Positions 6,716 through 13,929 of a DNA stretch of 13,929 nt are shown one piece after another. The DNA comes from Sulfurovum sp. Its GTDB lineage: Bacteria > Campylobacterota > Campylobacteria > Campylobacterales > Sulfurovaceae. The stretch covers positions 1 through 13,929 of the forward strand of contig DQVJ01000108.1 in NCBI GenBank assembly GCA_015661795.1. Direction: 5' to 3'. Position numbers and translations under genes: made by a program. The notes beneath the pieces are model-generated. The model did no database searches and was not told the origin of the DNA. It worked only from the letters and a program-made list of their open reading frames with translations. Each line of letters opens with the position of its first letter. Within the stretch, counting starts at the first letter, position 1.

Positions 6716-7102
6716 TTAAAATGACTTTCCTATTTTTTCTACTTTACTCACTGCAGAAGCAATTGATGCACTTGAAGCTTGAGTACTTTTGAGTAATTTT
6801 TTTGCTTTTTCAATTGCTTGGGCAATATGTGTATCTTCTCCTGAAAGAGCAACTGCACCATCTACAATACAAGTTGTTTTTCCTTCATCAACTTTAACAT
6901 ATCCAGAATTAATAGCTACTGCTACTTCTCTTCCATCTGCTCTATTGTAAACAATGACACCTGTATCCAGTAAAGAAACCAATGTTGAATGACCAGCTAA
7001 AACACCAAATTCACCCTCAGATCCAGGTAAATTTACTTGGGTAACATCACCATCAAATATCACACCATTGGGTGTAATGATTTCTAGTTTCATAAGTTCC
7101 AT
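6716..7102 (-). CDS. atpC: ATP synthase F1 subunit epsilon
   Basis: A 128-residue subunit with the N-terminal beta-sandwich (about 1-85; LEIITPNGVIFDGDV, LPGSEGEFGVLAGH) and a C-terminal helical hairpin (about 88-128, Ala/Lys-rich). The epsilon subunit joins gamma to the c-ring and can inhibit ATP hydrolysis. The PGSEGEFGVLAGH block is the family signature. The first ATG at 7102 has AAAGGA five bases upstream; a second in-frame ATG at residue 4 is less well placed. It is the last ATP synthase gene, 28 bases after atpD, and runs directly into the TolQ/ExbB gene. Confidence 0.96.
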   Translation of the reverse strand: MELMKLEIITPNGVIFDGDVTQVNLPGSEGEFGVLAGHSTLVSLLDTGVIVYNRADGREVAVAINSGYVKVDEGKTTCIVDGAVALSGEDTHIAQAIEKAKKLLKSTQASSASIASAVSKVEKIGKSF

Positions 7103-7130
7103 AATTATCCTTTACTGATAAGTACTAAGT

Positions 7131-8531
7131 TTACTTAGCATTAATCTTATCATTTTTAGCAACAGCTTCATCAATGTTACCAACCATATAGAATGCTGCT
7201 TCGTTCATGTGGTCATATTTACCTTCAAGAAGACCTTTAAATCCTTCAATCGTATCATCTAAAGTCACATACACACCAGGACTTCCTGTAAACACTTCAG
7301 CAACGTGGAATGGCTGTGAAAGATATTTTTCAATCTTTCTAGCACGCTCAACTACAAGTTTGTCATCTTCAGAAAGTTCATCCATACCAAGAATTGCAAT
7401 AATATCTTGAAGATCTTTATATTTTTGAAGGATTTGCTGTACACCTGTCGCTATCCCATAATGCTCATCACCAACAATTTGTGGATCAAGCATTCTAGAA
7501 GTTGAATCCAGAGGATCTACCGCAGGGTAGATTCCTTTTTCAGCAATAGATCTGTTAAGTACTGTTGTTGCATCTAAGTGAGCAAATACAGATGCAGGAG
7601 CTGGATCTGTCAAATCATCTGCAGGAACATATACTGCCTGAACAGATGTAATAGAACCTTTTGTTGTTGATGTAATTCTTTCTTGAAGTGCACCCATCTC
7701 TCTAGCTAGAGTTGGTTGGTATCCAACTGCTGAAGGAATACGTCCAAGAAGTGCAGACATTTCAGAACCTGATTGTGCAAATCTAAAGATGTTATCAATA
7801 AACATAAGAACATCTAGCCCCATTTCGTCTCTGAAGTATTCAGCCATAGTAAGACCTGTAAGTGCAATACGGTTACGTGCCCCTGGAGGTTCGCTCATTT
7901 GTCCATAACAGAGTGCAACTTTATCAAGTACATTTGAGTCTTTCATTTCAAAGTAAAGATCGTTTCCTTCACGTGTTCTTTCCCCAACACCTGCAAATAC
8001 TGAATATCCTGAATGTTTCATAGCAACGTTGTTAATAAGTTCCATAATAATAACTGTTTTTCCAACACCTGCACCACCAAATAGTCCAACTTTTCCACCT
8101 TTATTGTATGGTGCAAGAAGGTCAACTACTTTTATACCTGTTTCAAATACTTCTGTTTTTGTACTTTGCTCTTCAAAAGGTGGCGGGTCTCTATGTATTG
8201 ACCAATATTCTTTTGCATTCACATCGCCATTATCATCGATAGCCTCACCGATAACATTGAAGATACGTCCAAGAACTTCTTCGCCAACAGGAACTTTAAT
8301 AGATTCACCTGTTGCTTTTACTGTTTGACCTCTTACAAGACCTTCACTCATGTCCATAGCAATTGTTCTTACTCTACTATCACCAAGTTGAGCTGCTACT
8401 TCTAAAACTAATCTGTGTTCTTTACCATCAATTGTTGTTATTGTTTCCAATGCTTCATTAATTTCTGGTAGATAATCTGTAAAATCCACATCAATTACGG
8501 GACCTAAGACTTGTACTATTTTACCTGTCAT
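7131..8531 (-). CDS. atpD: ATP synthase F1 subunit beta (catalytic)
   Basis: A 466-residue catalytic subunit, full length. Walker A is at 152-159 (GGAGVGKT) and the catalytic Glu at 184 lies in GERTREGND. Walker B ends at Asp246 (LMFID), and the family signature PAVDPLDSTS is at 336-345. The lever segment usually written DELSEED reads DELSEDD at 384-390, a conservative change. Three copies alternate with alpha subunits in the F1 head and make ATP from ADP and phosphate as gamma rotates. The start has AGGAGA about eight bases upstream. It lies 16 bases after atpG. Confidence 0.99.
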   Translation of the reverse strand: MTGKIVQVLGPVIDVDFTDYLPEINEALETITTIDGKEHRLVLEVAAQLGDSRVRTIAMDMSEGLVRGQTVKATGESIKVPVGEEVLGRIFNVIGEAIDDNGDVNAKEYWSIHRDPPPFEEQSTKTEVFETGIKVVDLLAPYNKGGKVGLFGGAGVGKTVIIMELINNVAMKHSGYSVFAGVGERTREGNDLYFEMKDSNVLDKVALCYGQMSEPPGARNRIALTGLTMAEYFRDEMGLDVLMFIDNIFRFAQSGSEMSALLGRIPSAVGYQPTLAREMGALQERITSTTKGSITSVQAVYVPADDLTDPAPASVFAHLDATTVLNRSIAEKGIYPAVDPLDSTSRMLDPQIVGDEHYGIATGVQQILQKYKDLQDIIAILGMDELSEDDKLVVERARKIEKYLSQPFHVAEVFTGSPGVYVTLDDTIEGFKGLLEGKYDHMNEAAFYMVGNIDEAVAKNDKINAK

Positions 8532-8547
8532 ACTTGCTTTCTCCTAA

Positions 8548-9435
8548 TTATTTCATTGATTCCATACCACTGATAATCTCTATGAGCTCAGTAGTAATCG
8601 ATTCTTGTCTTGCTTTGTTATACTTAACGTTTAACTCTTTCACCATCTCTTTTGCATTTTTAGTTGCTGCATCCATCGCTTGCATACGTGCTGAATGTTC
8701 AGCTGCAAGGGAATCAATAAGCGAATAATACATTGTATACTCAACATAACGCTTCACCAATGCATCTAAAAGTGTATCATCATCATCTGGTTCAACTTCA
8801 AGTTCAGAAGACACTACACTGTTAAGTTCTAACTTTGAAGTATCTACAGGTAATACCTGCTCTTCTCTTACTTCTTGTGTAATCATATTGACATATCCAT
8901 TATGCACTAAAATGATTTTATCAGTCTCACCATTCACATAAGATTCTGCAATATCAGAGATAAACTCTGCTGCTTGCTTAAAATCAGGAGCAGCAGAGAG
9001 TCCAATAATTTCATCATTTAATTCAATACCATTGAATTTAAAAAAGTCAATTCCTTTTCTACCCACTGCTCTAAGACGTACCTTTACATCATTTGCGCGG
9101 AACTCTTCAATCAGTTTATTTGTTCTTTTAATCGTTTGTGAGTTAAAACCACCACAAAGACCTTTGTCTGCAGTAATAAAGATAATATCCACTTTCTTAG
9201 GATTTTGTATATTCCTAAAATAAATATTATCTATTCCTTCAACATTTGACTGTTGCATTTTTTGTGCAATCTCATTTAAGAGTTCTGTCAACTTAGCTGC
9301 ATAGACTCTAGATCTTTTAGCAAGCTCTTCTGTTCTCTTCAGTTTAGCAGAAGAAACAAGCTTCATAGCGTTAGTCGTTTTCTGTGTATTTTTAACAGAT
9401 CCAATTTTACGCTTAATCTCTTTTAAATTAGCCAT
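8548..9435 (-). CDS. atpG: ATP synthase F1 subunit gamma (central shaft)
   Basis: A 295-residue subunit with all family landmarks: the N-terminal helix (MANLKEIKRKIGSVKNTQKT, and MKLVSSAKL), the central DKGLCGGFN at 90-98, and the C-terminal signature (ARQESITTELIEIISG) that closes the rotor coiled coil. It rotates inside the alpha-beta hexamer and conveys c-ring rotation to the catalytic sites. It lies 12 bases after atpA with AAAGG upstream of the ATG. Length is within the usual range. Nothing unusual. Confidence 0.98.
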   Translation of the reverse strand: MANLKEIKRKIGSVKNTQKTTNAMKLVSSAKLKRTEELAKRSRVYAAKLTELLNEIAQKMQQSNVEGIDNIYFRNIQNPKKVDIIFITADKGLCGGFNSQTIKRTNKLIEEFRANDVKVRLRAVGRKGIDFFKFNGIELNDEIIGLSAAPDFKQAAEFISDIAESYVNGETDKIILVHNGYVNMITQEVREEQVLPVDTSKLELNSVVSSELEVEPDDDDTLLDALVKRYVEYTMYYSLIDSLAAEHSARMQAMDAATKNAKEMVKELNVKYNKARQESITTELIEIISGMESMK

Positions 9436-9447
9436 TTTGAGCCTTTC

Positions 9448-10962
9448 TTATCCAGCAAATGAAGCTTTAAAGTCTTCGATAGCTTTTCTTAATTCTGCTT
9501 CAGTATCATCAGTGATTTTCTTATCATTTCTAATAGAATCAAGAATATTTACATACTTTGCCTCCATAAATGGCATAAGATCAGACTCAAACTTAACTAC
9601 AGAAGAGACAGGAATATCATCAAGATATCCATTTGCACCTGCAAAAATAATGACAACTTGCTTTTCAATAGCAACTGGAGCATAAGGCCCTTGTTTAAGT
9701 ACTTCAACCATTCGTTGTCCACGCTCTAATTGACCTCGCGTATATTCATCGAGATCCGATGCAAATTGTGCGAAGGCTTGAAGCTCTCTAAATGACGCAA
9801 GATCTAATCTTAATGTACCAGATACTTGTTTAGTCGCTTTAATTTGAGCTGCACCACCAACACGTGAAACAGAAAGTCCCACATTAATTGCTGGTCTAAT
9901 ACCTGAGTTAAACAAGTCAGTCTCAAGGAAAATTTGTCCATCCGTAATAGAAATAACATTTGTTGGTATATACGCTGCTACATCACCTGCTTGTGTTTCA
10001 ATGATTGGGAATGCGGTAATTGAACCTGCACCTAACTCATCAGAAAGTTTTGCTGCTCTTTCAAGAAGTCTTGAGTGTAGATAAAAAACATCCCCTGGAT
10101 ATGCTTCTCTACCTGGAGGACGTCTTAAGATAAGTGACATCTCTCTATATGCAACAGCATGCTTAGACAAATCATCATAAAATATAACTGCATGTCTTCC
10201 ATTATCTCTAAAGTACTCAGCCATAGTTACACCGGCATAAGGAGCAAGGAACTGTAAAGCTGAAGATTCCGCAGCACCTGCTGTTACAATAATTGTATAA
10301 TCCATTGCACCATGTTCTTCAAGCTTTTTCACGGTTGCTGCAACAGTGGATTGTTTTTGTCCAATTGCAACATAAATACAGACAACATCTTGACCTTTTT
10401 GGTTGATGATGGTATCGATAGCAAGTGTCGTTTTACCTGTTTGTCTATCACCAATAATCAGTTCTCTTTGACCACGTCCTACTGGAACAAGTGCATCAAT
10501 CGCTTTTATACCTGTTTGAAGTGGTTCATGCACAGATTTTCTTGCCATAATTCCAGGTGCTTTTTCTTCAACAAATCTATGTTCTGATGCTTCAATGACA
10601 CCTTTACCGTCTACTGCTTCACCAAGAGAGTTCACAACTCTACCCATAAGCCCATCACCTACAGGAACCTTAAGCAGTTCACCTGCTCGCTTAACACTCA
10701 TCCCCTCTTTAATACCTGTACTGGTACCCAAAACAACAACACCTACGTTTGCTTCTTCAAGGTTTAATACAAGTCCTTTCGCACCATTATCAAATTCTAC
10801 AACTTCCCCAGCCATAACATTGTTAAGACCATATACTGTTGTAATACCATCTGCGATACCTACTACTTTGCCTATTTCATTGATGTCTACATCAATTTCA
10901 AAATTCTCAATTCTTTCCTTGATGATTGAACTAATCTCATCTGCTTGCAATTTAACTGCCAC
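9448..10962 (-). CDS. atpA: ATP synthase F1 subunit alpha
   Basis: A 504-residue regulatory, nucleotide-binding subunit, full length. Walker A is at 171-178 (GDRQTGKT). The family signature PAINVGLSVS is at 357-366, followed by the arginine finger Arg367, which reaches into the neighbouring beta catalytic site. The start codon is GTG, supported by AAAGGAG five bases upstream and by the family N-terminus (KLQADEISSIIKERI) beginning at residue 4. It lies 24 bases after atpH. Confidence 0.99.
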   Translation of the reverse strand: MAVKLQADEISSIIKERIENFEIDVDINEIGKVVGIADGITTVYGLNNVMAGEVVEFDNGAKGLVLNLEEANVGVVVLGTSTGIKEGMSVKRAGELLKVPVGDGLMGRVVNSLGEAVDGKGVIEASEHRFVEEKAPGIMARKSVHEPLQTGIKAIDALVPVGRGQRELIIGDRQTGKTTLAIDTIINQKGQDVVCIYVAIGQKQSTVAATVKKLEEHGAMDYTIIVTAGAAESSALQFLAPYAGVTMAEYFRDNGRHAVIFYDDLSKHAVAYREMSLILRRPPGREAYPGDVFYLHSRLLERAAKLSDELGAGSITAFPIIETQAGDVAAYIPTNVISITDGQIFLETDLFNSGIRPAINVGLSVSRVGGAAQIKATKQVSGTLRLDLASFRELQAFAQFASDLDEYTRGQLERGQRMVEVLKQGPYAPVAIEKQVVIIFAGANGYLDDIPVSSVVKFESDLMPFMEAKYVNILDSIRNDKKITDDTEAELRKAIEDFKASFAG

Positions 10963-10967
10963 TGATA

Positions 10968-10974
10968 CTCCTTT
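10968..10974 (-). promoter_or_regulatory. Ribosome binding site of atpA (decides a GTG start)
   Basis: AAAGGAG on the minus strand with five bases before the GTG at 10962. Strong match and ideal spacing, so the GTG start is well supported. Confidence 0.8.
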
Positions 10975-10986
10975 ACTGTTAGATAA

Positions 10987-11514
10987 CTATAAAGATTTCT
11001 TAATGAAATCAATTAGTTGTTCTTTAACTCTCTCTTTAGAGAAGTTTACCTCAATACCTAAATCATCAACTGAAACGCGTAAGCCATCAAGATTAGATTT
11101 TTCTTGCGTTAGTTTGATTGTTGAACCTGTATACTTTTTAAGTGTTTCTTCTAGCTTATTTAAAGCATTTGAATCAAGTTTTTCATTACTTTTTAAAACA
11201 CCTTCATAATTATTAGAAATTTTTTGTAAGTCTGAATTGAGTACTTTTGCTATTGCAGGAATCAAATCAAGTCTTTTATTCTCACCTAATATTTTGATAA
11301 AATTTATAAGTACTTTATCAATATCTGTTCCAAGTGCAGACAAAATCATTTCTGTTTTTGTCTCACTTCCAACAATAGGTGATGTCAATGTATTTTTTAC
11401 TTCTTTTGTATTGATAACTTCACTAAGGACATTAAGAACTTCTGCGACACCAGCTACATCATCACTTGATTGTGAAAGTGCTTTGGCATACCTTTTTGCA
11501 ATCAACTCTTCCAT
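10987..11514 (-). CDS. atpH: ATP synthase subunit delta (F1-stalk connector)
   Basis: A 175-residue subunit starting MEELIAKRYAKALSQ, the standard delta/OSCP beginning. An N-terminal helical bundle (about 1-105) is followed by a C-terminal part (about 110-175; VSVDDLGIEVNFSKERVKEQLIDF) that contacts the b subunits. Delta ties the top of the alpha-beta hexamer to the peripheral stalk. The open frame extends upstream to an ATG at 11562, but I place the start at 11514. The extra 16 residues would lie wholly within atpF, do not match the family, and AAGGTGG sits six bases before the ATG at 11514. That ATG is one base after the atpF stop, so the genes are coupled. Confidence 0.93.
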   Translation of the reverse strand: MEELIAKRYAKALSQSSDDVAGVAEVLNVLSEVINTKEVKNTLTSPIVGSETKTEMILSALGTDIDKVLINFIKILGENKRLDLIPAIAKVLNSDLQKISNNYEGVLKSNEKLDSNALNKLEETLKKYTGSTIKLTQEKSNLDGLRVSVDDLGIEVNFSKERVKEQLIDFIKKSL

Positions 11515-11515
11515 T

Positions 11516-12061
11516 TTATGCCACCTTCTTAGAAATAATATCAACCACTTTTGTTTCATCAATCATGATGTCATCATTAGTAATATTCTCACTCAAAATC
11601 TCATCTATTACTTCTCTAACAGACCTTTTTTCTTCAAAAAGTATCTTTTCTTCAAAATGTTTTGTCATTGTAGCTAAATCATGCTCATTGGATTGCGATA
11701 TTTTTTGGGCCAAAATAATCGCTTCTTTCTTGGCATCATCAAGAATTTTATCTGCTCTCTTCTCTGATTCATCTAGTCTGGCCTGTGCTTCTTTTTTCTC
11801 ATTTTTTGCGGCTTGAAGCTTTTCTTCAATCTCTTTAAGCTGCAATGCAATAGCTTCAGTTCTACCTTTAAAATACTCTTTGATTGGGTTTGCAAGCAAA
11901 TAAACCAATAAAGCTGCAAAGATTACAAAGTTAAATACTCTTGGCAAAAAATCTGTTTCTCTACCCGTTTGTGCAAAGTAACGTGATGACTCAGCATCTC
12001 CCCCACTTGCCAACAGAATAGCAGGAACAAAAAGTAAAGACCATAGTACGAATTTTTTCAT
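11516..12061 (-). CDS. atpF: ATP synthase subunit b (peripheral stalk), with N-terminal signal-like segment
   Basis: A 181-residue stalk subunit. A hydrophobic stretch at about 4-18 (FVLWSLLFVPAILLA) resembles a signal peptide, followed by a polar segment (about 19-40). The membrane helix of subunit b follows at about 41-58 (VFNFVIFAALLVYLLANP), and then a long charged coiled-coil (about 62-160) reaches up to F1. The extra N-terminal segment is something I recall from other Campylobacterota b subunits. Paired with AtpF' it forms a heterodimeric stator. It lies 13 bases after atpF' with AAGGGA before the ATG. Confidence 0.94.
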   Translation of the reverse strand: MKKFVLWSLLFVPAILLASGGDAESSRYFAQTGRETDFLPRVFNFVIFAALLVYLLANPIKEYFKGRTEAIALQLKEIEEKLQAAKNEKKEAQARLDESEKRADKILDDAKKEAIILAQKISQSNEHDLATMTKHFEEKILFEEKRSVREVIDEILSENITNDDIMIDETKVVDIISKKVA

Positions 12062-12074
12062 TTTATCCCTTCTC

Positions 12075-12497
12075 TTATAATTTGCTAAACTTAGCTTTTA
12101 GGCTCTCTTTAAATAGAGGCATTTGGGAGAGTAACTCATTCTTCAAGTTCTCTTTTTCTTCAGCTAACTTCTCAACAAAGCTTTCAAATTCTTTGTCTAT
12201 TTCATTTTGTTTGGTTTGAACTTTACTTGCAGCCAATGTTTTTTCATCATCAATTGCTTTCTGTCTGATTGTTGCGGCTTCATTCTTAGCATTGCTAATA
12301 ATTTCTTCCGCTTTAGCATTGAGTTCATCTGTATTGCCACTAAAACTTTTTGCTGCTTCTAAATCTTTTGCTATTGAGGCATCTCTATCATCCATAAATT
12401 TAACCAATGGCTTGAATAGCATATTATTTAAAAGAACAATCAGCGTTAGAAACAATACTAAAACAAACAACATCAATGGTAAATGTATGTCAAGCAT
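12075..12497 (-). CDS. atpF': ATP synthase subunit b' (second peripheral-stalk subunit)
   Basis: A 140-residue b-type subunit. One membrane helix is at about 5-25 (HLPLMLFVLVLFLTLIVLLN), then FKPLVKFMDDRD, typical of b subunits at the membrane exit, then a charged helical coil to the C-terminus. It is shorter than the b subunit encoded next and lacks the signal-like extension. Two different b genes in tandem mark the b/b' stator found in Campylobacterota, cyanobacteria and some other groups. GAGGAGT lies four bases before the ATG. It is the first gene of the ATP synthase run. Confidence 0.93.
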   Translation of the reverse strand: MLDIHLPLMLFVLVLFLTLIVLLNNMLFKPLVKFMDDRDASIAKDLEAAKSFSGNTDELNAKAEEIISNAKNEAATIRQKAIDDEKTLAASKVQTKQNEIDKEFESFVEKLAEEKENLKNELLSQMPLFKESLKAKFSKL

Positions 12498-12556
12498 TAA
12501 GACTCCTCATGTAATTTCGTATAATATTAGCATTTTGGTTATCTAATCTTGATTAA

Positions 12557-12562
12557 ATTATA
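12557..12562 (-). promoter_or_regulatory. Candidate -10 element of the ATP synthase operon
   Basis: A perfect TATAAT on the minus strand, 59 bases before the atpF' ATG, in the 147-base spacer after parB. The region upstream is T-rich (TTATTTTTCATT), as in Campylobacter sigma-70 promoters, which lack a firm -35. A second, weaker candidate (TATTAT, 12521-12526) is closer to the gene. Apart from these elements and the ribosome binding site (12502-12508), I see no rho-independent terminator or other feature in 12498-12644. Confidence 0.5.
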
Positions 12563-12644
12563 AGTGTTTTAATGAAAAATAAGTATGTTTTGTATTTATT
12601 GCTACTAATCTGTACATAGAGTTAATTCTTGCTTATAGTATTCT

Positions 12645-13517
12645 TTATTTGTTACTTTTAATAAGTGATACAAAGGTTGCCATTTCTTCTTCATTTTGAA
12701 ATTTTATTTCTATACTTTTTGTCTTCAATACATATTTAAAAGGTAAATTTTCTTTAAGGTCTTTTTCATATTTATTAAATAAATTATTTTCCTCAGTTGG
12801 ATATACTTTATTAGTATTTGATATTTTAGCGTTTTTTATCATATTTTCTGTATCACGCACTGACAACTTTTGTCCGATAATACTATCTATAATCACCTTT
12901 TGCTTTACATCATCTAGCCCAATCAACACTTTTGCATGGCCTTGCGTAATTTGATTTTTAATCAAATGTTCTTGTGCGTATGTAGATAAATTTAATAGAC
13001 GTAATGTATTAGTGATCTGAGAACGACTTTTATGTACAATAGAAGAAAGGGCATCATGTGTAATGTCATGTACATCTAAGAGTTCCGCATAAGAGTTTGC
13101 AAGTTCTATTGCATTAAGGTTTTCTCTTTGAATATTTTCAATGAGTGCCAGTTCTCGTAATCTTACTTCATCTATATCTACATCGGCTATAATGGCTTTA
13201 ATATTTGTTAATTTTGCTAATTTGTGTGCTCTTAAACGACGTTCCCCTGCAACAAGTAAATATCCATCTTCTTTTTCTATAACCACAATTGGTTGTAACA
13301 GTCCATGTTCAGAAATAGACTTACTTAATTCCAGTAATGCTTCCTCATCAAAATGTTTTCTAGGCTGAAAAGGATTGGGCGTAATACTATCTACAAAAAG
13401 TTCTTCCACTCTCATGCCTTGTGCTTCAAGTTCAAAACTATCTATATTTGATAAATCTTTTTCATATGCTTCTTCTACTTCAGAAAGAATTTCTCCTAAG
13501 CCCCTGCCTAATCCCAT
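12645..13517 (-). CDS. parB: ParB, chromosome-partitioning DNA-binding CTPase
   Basis: A 290-residue ParB/Spo0J. The N-terminal Arg/Gly motif (GLGRGLGEIL) is the kind that stimulates ParA ATPase. The CTP-binding fold carries PNPFQPRKHF at 47-56, the GERRLRA motif at 91-97 and ENIQRENLN at 127-135. A helix-turn-helix follows at about 150-175 (HDALSSIVHKSRSQITNTLRLL), then linker and a C-terminal dimerisation part. ParB loads on parS and spreads as a sliding clamp near the origin. It begins two bases after the parA stop, with AGAGG just upstream. I saw no parS-like palindrome (TGTTTCACGTGAAACA type) in this window. Confidence 0.97.
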   Translation of the reverse strand: MGLGRGLGEILSEVEEAYEKDLSNIDSFELEAQGMRVEELFVDSITPNPFQPRKHFDEEALLELSKSISEHGLLQPIVVIEKEDGYLLVAGERRLRAHKLAKLTNIKAIIADVDIDEVRLRELALIENIQRENLNAIELANSYAELLDVHDITHDALSSIVHKSRSQITNTLRLLNLSTYAQEHLIKNQITQGHAKVLIGLDDVKQKVIIDSIIGQKLSVRDTENMIKNAKISNTNKVYPTEENNLFNKYEKDLKENLPFKYVLKTKSIEIKFQNEEEMATFVSLIKSNK

Positions 13518-13519
13518 AA

Positions 13520-13929
13520 TTAACCTCTTACTATCACTGTTGCTAAATCCCTGTATGCGAGAGAACCTTTGGAGTTTGTCGCATAAGAAATCACTGGCTT
13601 ACCAAAACTTGGACTTTCCGCAATCTTTACATTTCTTGGTACCACTATACACTCTCTACCTTTTTTCATATGAAAAAGCTTGTCTTTAAAATGGTGACTT
13701 AAATCTGCCAAGACTTGCTTGGAAAGATTATTTTGCCCTGAATACATGGTTGGTAAAAACCCTTTTATTTTCAATTTAGGATTAATAGTCTTTTTCAAAA
13801 GACTAACGGTGTTGAGGAGTTGTGCCAGTCCTTCTAATGCAAAGAACTCACACTGGATAGGAATGATTACCGAATCTGAAGCACTTAATGCGTTAATGGT
13901 AATAGGACCTAGTGCTGGTGGAGAATCAA
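13520..13929 (-). CDS. parA: ParA/Soj chromosome-partitioning ATPase, N-terminal part beyond the window
   Basis: The frame is open through to the window edge, giving about 136 C-terminal residues of a protein usually about 260 long. The visible part starts with DSPPALGPITINAL, the conserved post-Walker B (A') region of ParA, then IPIQCEFFALEG and GFLPTMYSGQNNLSKQV. It ends with the nucleotide-contacting VPRNVKIAESPSFGKPV. ParA forms ATP-dependent dimers on the nucleoid and pulls ParB-parS complexes. A TTG at 13798 could look like a start, but the homology continues upstream of it, so it is internal. The P-loop is outside the window. Confidence 0.96.
   Translation of the reverse strand, partial: DSPPALGPITINALSASDSVIIPIQCEFFALEGLAQLLNTVSLLKKTINPKLKIKGFLPTMYSGQNNLSKQVLADLSHHFKDKLFHMKKGRECIVVPRNVKIAESPSFGKPVISYATNSKGSLAYRDLATVIVRG

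Noticed and set aside
10595..11209. A 204-codon plus-strand open frame opposite atpA and atpH
   Set aside because: It lies antisense to two certain genes, its product is a low-complexity Ser/Thr/Pro/Leu sequence as expected from reversed codons, and no promoter or ribosome binding site fits.
11515..11562. Upstream ATG that would lengthen AtpH by 16 residues
   Set aside because: The extension lies wholly inside atpF, does not resemble the family, and the internal ATG at 11514 has a good Shine-Dalgarno.
11466..11816. Plus-strand open frames overlapping atpH and atpF, hydrophobic in translation
   Set aside because: They mirror the charged coiled-coil of the b subunit and the atpH-atpF junction, and have no initiation signals.
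12498..12644. parS site or small RNA in the parB-atpF' spacer
   Set aside because: No GTTTCAC/GTGAAAC palindrome and no stable G/C stem or terminator is visible; the spacer is explained by promoter elements and the atpF' ribosome binding site.

Overview
The window is an AT-rich, densely packed stretch of chromosome from a Campylobacterota (epsilonproteobacterial) bacterium, probably a free-living relative of Sulfurovum or Sulfurimonas; the genus is a guess. The phylum call rests on gene order. Read on the minus strand, the order is parA, parB, atpF', atpF, atpH, atpA, atpG, atpD, atpC, exbB/tolQ, exbD/tolR, tolA-like, then (after an interruption) tolB, pal, cpoB. I recall the same backbone from Campylobacter jejuni and Helicobacter. 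The twin b-type ATP synthase subunits and the Pal sequence with two C-terminal cysteines fit the same phylum. All protein identities come from reading motifs; no search was run.

Layout from right to left, which is the direction of transcription. 13929-12645 holds the chromosome partition pair: the C-terminal half of ParA (cut by the window edge) and a complete ParB. A 147-base spacer with a likely promoter leads into 12497-6716, the seven-gene F1 and peripheral-stalk cluster of ATP synthase; subunits a and c are not here. One base after the atpC stop begins the TolQ/ExbB gene, followed without gaps by TolR/ExbD and a lysine-rich TolA/TonB-like protein (6714-4967). Next comes a two-gene insertion: a SpoU/TrmH-family RNA methyltransferase, the only plus-strand gene (4169-4945), and a divergent PilT/PilU-type retraction ATPase (4092-2959). 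The envelope set then resumes with tolB, pal and cpoB (2870-291), apparently from its own extended -10 promoter. A small, unrecognised secreted protein (290 to beyond base 1) follows immediately.

Functionally, the ATP synthase and the TolQR motor share the proton motive force, the first coupling it to ATP and the second to envelope movement. TolA, TolB, Pal and CpoB form the Tol-Pal machine that holds the outer membrane to peptidoglycan during division. ParAB serves chromosome segregation. The methyltransferase and pilus ATPase have no evident link to either set.

This is mostly ordinary, conserved core genome. I found no CRISPR array, mobile element, RNA gene, toxin-antitoxin pair or clear new system. 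The points worth a second look are the interruption of the tol cluster, the atypical P-loop of the lone PilT/PilU ATPase, the unknown secreted protein after cpoB, and the cluster of A8 tracts in the tolA-like gene. No gene-free stretch exceeds 300 bases; the longest is 12498-12644.
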